From Diadema setosum (lineage: Eukaryota > Echinodermata > Echinoidea > Diadematoida > Diadematidae), in assembly GCA_033980235.1 (NCBI GenBank), contig CM067075.1, positions 33,738,385-33,802,384 on the forward strand: a stretch of 64,000 nucleotides of DNA, read 5' to 3'. Positions 62,116-64,000 of the stretch are shown piece by piece (position 1 is the stretch's first letter; every line of letters begins with the position of its first letter). The notes beneath the pieces are model-generated. The model did not search any database. It worked only from the letters and a program-made list of their open reading frames with translations, and was not told where the DNA came from. The position numbers were made by a program, and so were the translations under genes.

Positions 62116-62930
62116 GGTACTTTTAGACAAATTTCACCAGTTGGTCTGATATAATCGGCTATGCCACTGGACTATATAGTTACTTGTTCGAAACATAAAG
62201 TCTTGAAAACTCTTAATCTATCTATTTCCACTATCTGCATGTAAACACATTGTGCCTTAGAGTTCTAAGTCTCTCCATGATGATTTCATTACATTAAAAT
62301 CGAGGTGTGCTATCTTGTGTGCAGATAATAACAATCACTCGCATACTAGTACACGGTATACATATCATTACATAATTCCCTTCCATTACTGATATCACTG
62401 ATATCAATGTCAAAGTTACAGGCAATATTTCCCCGTTTATGCGATGCACAATGCAATTTTGCTACTACATACTATCCTCAGATTATACCGTGTCAGCATA
62501 GATGTTCGTTTGTTCGAAGTCATTATCCTTTCCTCTCAACTGTCACGAGTGCATTGTTTAAAGGAAATCAAAGCCCAAAATATAGGCCTAAATGTGGATT
62601 GAGTGAAAGCAGCAATATTAGTAGAAGACATCAGTAAAAAATAGAGGAAAATCGGGCAATCGATTCAAAAGTAATGAATTCTTGAAGTTTCGGCGCCGTC
62701 ATTGCTGGATATTAAAGGAGAATACTACACTTCATGACGTCATTATGGACAACAACATAAAGAAAATAAAGATAAAATTCAACCTATTTTCACTTCTCTA
62801 GCATAATGAAAGAGCACTTGACTTACCTCTTTCAGAAAGCAGGGGGATAACATTACCCTTAACGCATGTTAGTAACAAGTCGATGAAATGTGTACTTCTT
62901 ATCAAATATGAGATTTTGATGAATTTTCCT
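62116..62930. other. Non-coding spacer
   Basis: No gene or repeat I can support. Confidence 0.4.
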
Positions 62931-62939
62931 CATATTTAA

Positions 62940-63435
62940 GGAAGTGGACTGTGCTAACTCCCCCCAGATCTTGATCATTTGATTTGTGATTTCTCAAATG
63001 TGACCAATGTGATTTTTAAATGTGCAGAACACATTTTTGTCAATGTTGACAATGCGTTGCCAAGGTAACAACATGTTCCCAGTAAAAACATACTAAAATA
63101 CTGTAAATTGAGCTAACTCCCTCAGTTTTTAACATTTGACTTGAAATCTTGCACATGTGACCGCTCTAGTCCATGTCGAACAATGCGTTGACAGGGCAAC
63201 AGACTTTTAATGAAAATCATACAAAGATATTGTGAATTGTGTTACCTCCCTCAGTTTTTGATCATTTTAACTTGATATTTAGCACATGTGACCACAATAA
63301 TTTTTTAATGAGCAAAACACTTCTGACGTCAATGTTGAACAATGCGTTGCCATAGTAACATCATTTTCATGATTTTTGTCAAGAAAAAGTATAAAAAAAA
63401 TATTGTGGATTGAGATTACTCCGTCAGTTTTACGT
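62940..63435. repeat. Tandem array, period about 131-159 bp, with X-box motif
   Basis: X-box-like motifs at 63056, 63187 and 63346; units share AATGCGTTG, CTCCCTCAGTTTTT and GCACATGTGACC. Confidence 0.75.
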
Positions 63436-64000
63436 GGGGATATCAATCACATTCAATGATATTTCTTATTTTCTTATGGCTTAATGTGTTCGCGCTGAAC
63501 AAATACTGCATGAAATGTTGAATGATATAAAACTGTTTCAATGAAATATTGATTACAGCTGAACCTCATTCCCCACTTTAAAGAATGATTTAATGTTTGT
63601 TTTACGGTAATATGATTAAGGGGCCATGGAACCGAAAATCTGTGACTTTCTGTTCTGGGGTTGGGTGTACCAGGAACACAACCCTTGAACACCCCTCTCA
63701 CCACAGCAGCCCCACGAGAAGAAAAAAAAAATCCAGATAGTCAAGATTTTGCAGTGCGCAACTTTACTTTCAAGCCAATGCAAAATTTATGCAATCCTTT
63801 TGACCATGTATAGTATATATACACACGTATCCTGGATTATCCAGATATCATTTTGTCGTACTGTATAATGTGTATCTCTTTATCCATTTGTTTATTCCAT
63901 TATTCTTGTCACGCATCTGCTTATGATAATGGTCTCCTGCATTTCTATTAGATTTGCTTAATTAATCTCTTGGACCACAGGTACGTAAAATCTTAGAGTT
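63436..64000. other. Non-coding spacer to window end
   Basis: No exon supported. A 76-codon antisense frame at 63474-63704 lacks any domain signal. Confidence 0.4.

Noticed and set aside
1..64000. CRISPR arrays, operons, prophage or other prokaryotic systems
   Set aside because: Intron-bearing animal gene structure and SINE/LINE/MITE content exclude a prokaryotic origin; tandem arrays here have periods of 120-540 bp and no spacer pattern.

Overview
This is animal genomic DNA: AT-rich, with long repeat-filled spacers and small exons bounded by GT-AG introns. It has no operons and no plausible long single-exon genes. The repeat types and a large secreted gene built from sushi (CCP), HYR and ephrin-receptor-like modules suggest a marine invertebrate deuterostome, most likely an echinoderm. 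No database search was possible, so the species is an inference.

Layout. Positions 1-28,390 hold no gene I can support. They contain transposon remnants (several MITE-like elements with inverted ends, foldback elements, a tRNA-derived SINE, tRNA-like fragments, LINE tails), a 537-bp tandem duplication, a 120-bp tandem duplication, two clusters of an ACGAACCGACG-type motif, and a CpG-rich inverted-repeat block at 25.2-27.2 kb. One orphan exon candidate lies at 21,076-21,145.

Positions 28,629-58,213 (+ strand) hold one gene, reconstructed here as 33 coding exons (6,030 nt, 2,009 residues plus stop). All exon phases join in frame. Order: signal peptide; an Arg7/Pro7 linker exon; HYR1; sushi 1-2; HYR2; sushi 3-7; HYR3; sushi 8-10; HYR4; sushi 11-13; HYR5; sushi 14-15; HYR6; HYR7; sushi 16; a two-exon linker with an RRRR|D furin-type site; three ephrin-receptor-like (GCC2_GCC3) cysteine-rich repeats; stop. 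No transmembrane segment is visible, so the product should be secreted. The architecture resembles the amino-terminal part of SVEP1/polydom and the SRPX proteins, but no von Willebrand A, EGF or pentraxin module is visible, and there are far more sushi-HYR alternations. The role is probably extracellular adhesion, matrix or ligand binding; that is inference.

The introns carry a solo-LTR candidate, a piggyBac-type MITE with TTAA flanks, an internally deleted LINE, and several hairpin MITEs. Introns not listed separately (most are 0.3-1.3 kb) show nothing I can name.

Positions 58,214-64,000 are intergenic and dominated by tandem arrays with periods mostly near 160 bp. One array carries a nuclear-receptor DR1 motif in each unit. 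The others carry a palindromic RFX X-box (GTTGCCATGGTAAC). One of these lies inside a Helentron/pearl-like element with inverted subterminal repeats and a 3' hairpin.
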